Below, piece by piece: positions 6,893 to 7,108 of a stretch of 7,108 nucleotides of DNA. Every line of letters starts with the position of its first letter. Position 1 is the first letter of the stretch. Below the pieces are notes generated by a model, which was not told where the DNA came from, searched no databases, and saw only the letters and a list, made by a program, of their open reading frames with translations. The DNA comes from Ignavibacteriales bacterium CG12_big_fil_rev_8_21_14_0_65_30_8. GTDB taxonomy: Bacteria > Bacteroidota > Ignavibacteria > Ignavibacteriales > Ignavibacteriaceae. Made by a program: the position numbers and the translations under genes. The stretch spans positions 1,479 to 8,586 of the forward strand of contig PFGS01000299.1 of NCBI GenBank assembly GCA_002783525.1. The letters are read 5' to 3'.

Positions 6893-6910
6893 ATGAATAA
6901 AAAAACATGA
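6893..6910 (+). other. Five-codon mini-ORF (MNKKT) overlapping the purE start
   Basis: ATG at 6893 opens a five-codon frame that reads MNKKT and stops at TGA 6908-6910. Its stop overlaps the purE start as ATGA, the same overlap used by dtd and comEC in this window. It could be a leader peptide that delivers ribosomes to purE, which has no Shine-Dalgarno sequence of its own. It could equally be chance in an A-rich stretch, and nothing in the peptide points to amino-acid attenuation. Confidence 0.15.
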
Positions 6911-7108
6911 ATGATAAACCTGTTATTGGAATAATAATGGGAAGTGATTCAGATCTTCCTATAATGGAAAAAGCATTTAATGTTTGTAAAGAATTTAATA
7001 TTTCTTATGAAGTTAAAATATTATCAGCACACAGAACACCGGAAGAACACTCAAATTATTCAAAATCTGCTGAATCAAGAGGATTAAAAGTTATAATAGC
7101 AGCTGCCG
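6907..7108 (+). CDS. purE: 5-(carboxyamino)imidazole ribonucleotide mutase PurE (N-terminal part, 3' end outside window)
   Basis: PurE (class I) converts N5-CAIR to CAIR in de novo purine biosynthesis, working with the ATP-dependent PurK. The visible 67 residues cover about 40% of the usual 160-170. GIIMGSDSDLPIM (residues 8-20) is the conserved phosphate-binding and active-site loop, and SAHRTPE (41-47) contains the catalytic His of the family. VIIAAA at the end continues into the expected glycine-rich segment beyond the window. The ATG at 6907 puts MNDKPVIG directly before the first strand, which is the normal length. The gene is separated from comEC by 50 bases and is likely expressed from its own promoter or by read-through. 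The class I assignment rests on the SAHRTP motif and is firm; whether purK follows lies outside the window. Confidence 0.95.
   Translation, partial: MNDKPVIGIIMGSDSDLPIMEKAFNVCKEFNISYEVKILSAHRTPEEHSNYSKSAESRGLKVIIAAA

Overview
This is an AT-rich window (GC roughly 30% by eye) in which every convincing gene lies on the + strand and the genes are packed tightly. Neighbours overlap by 4 to 14 bases or sit 3 bases apart, and only two short gaps (2197-2259 and 6857-6906) could hold promoters. Three things together suggest a member of the Bacteroidota/Chlorobiota/Ignavibacteriota group, with Ignavibacteria the best guess: start codons mostly without a clear Shine-Dalgarno sequence, a signal peptide ending in Tyr-Ser-Gln, and an outer-membrane barrel ending in Phe. 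The taxonomic call is inference.

Left part (1-2196), cell envelope. The window opens inside the C-terminal beta-barrel of an Omp85/BamA-type surface antigen. It overlaps a lipoprotein that reads as an eight-bladed PQQ-like propeller (BamB-like), which in turn overlaps a small secreted or membrane protein of unknown function. The overlaps suggest the three are translated together as an envelope module.

Middle and right part (2260-6856). This is a coupled run of prmC (release-factor glutamine methyltransferase), dtd (D-aminoacyl-tRNA deacylase), a compact 301-residue alkaline-phosphatase-superfamily metalloenzyme resembling the catalytic half of cofactor-independent phosphoglycerate mutase, and a full-length comEC (DNA-uptake channel with a C-terminal metallo-beta-lactamase domain). 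The first two serve translation and its quality control, and ComEC serves DNA transport. The metalloenzyme has no assignable substrate and is the least explained enzyme here.

Right edge (6907-7108). This is the 5' part of purE (purine biosynthesis), after a 50-base gap with a Bacteroidota-like promoter match and a five-codon mini-ORF that overlaps the purE start.

Most of the window is ordinary housekeeping and envelope sequence. I see no CRISPR array, mobile element, tRNA, rRNA or clear defence system, and no convincing new system. The items most worth a second look are the barrel/propeller pair, the small protein at 1693-2196 and the metalloenzyme at 3567-4472.
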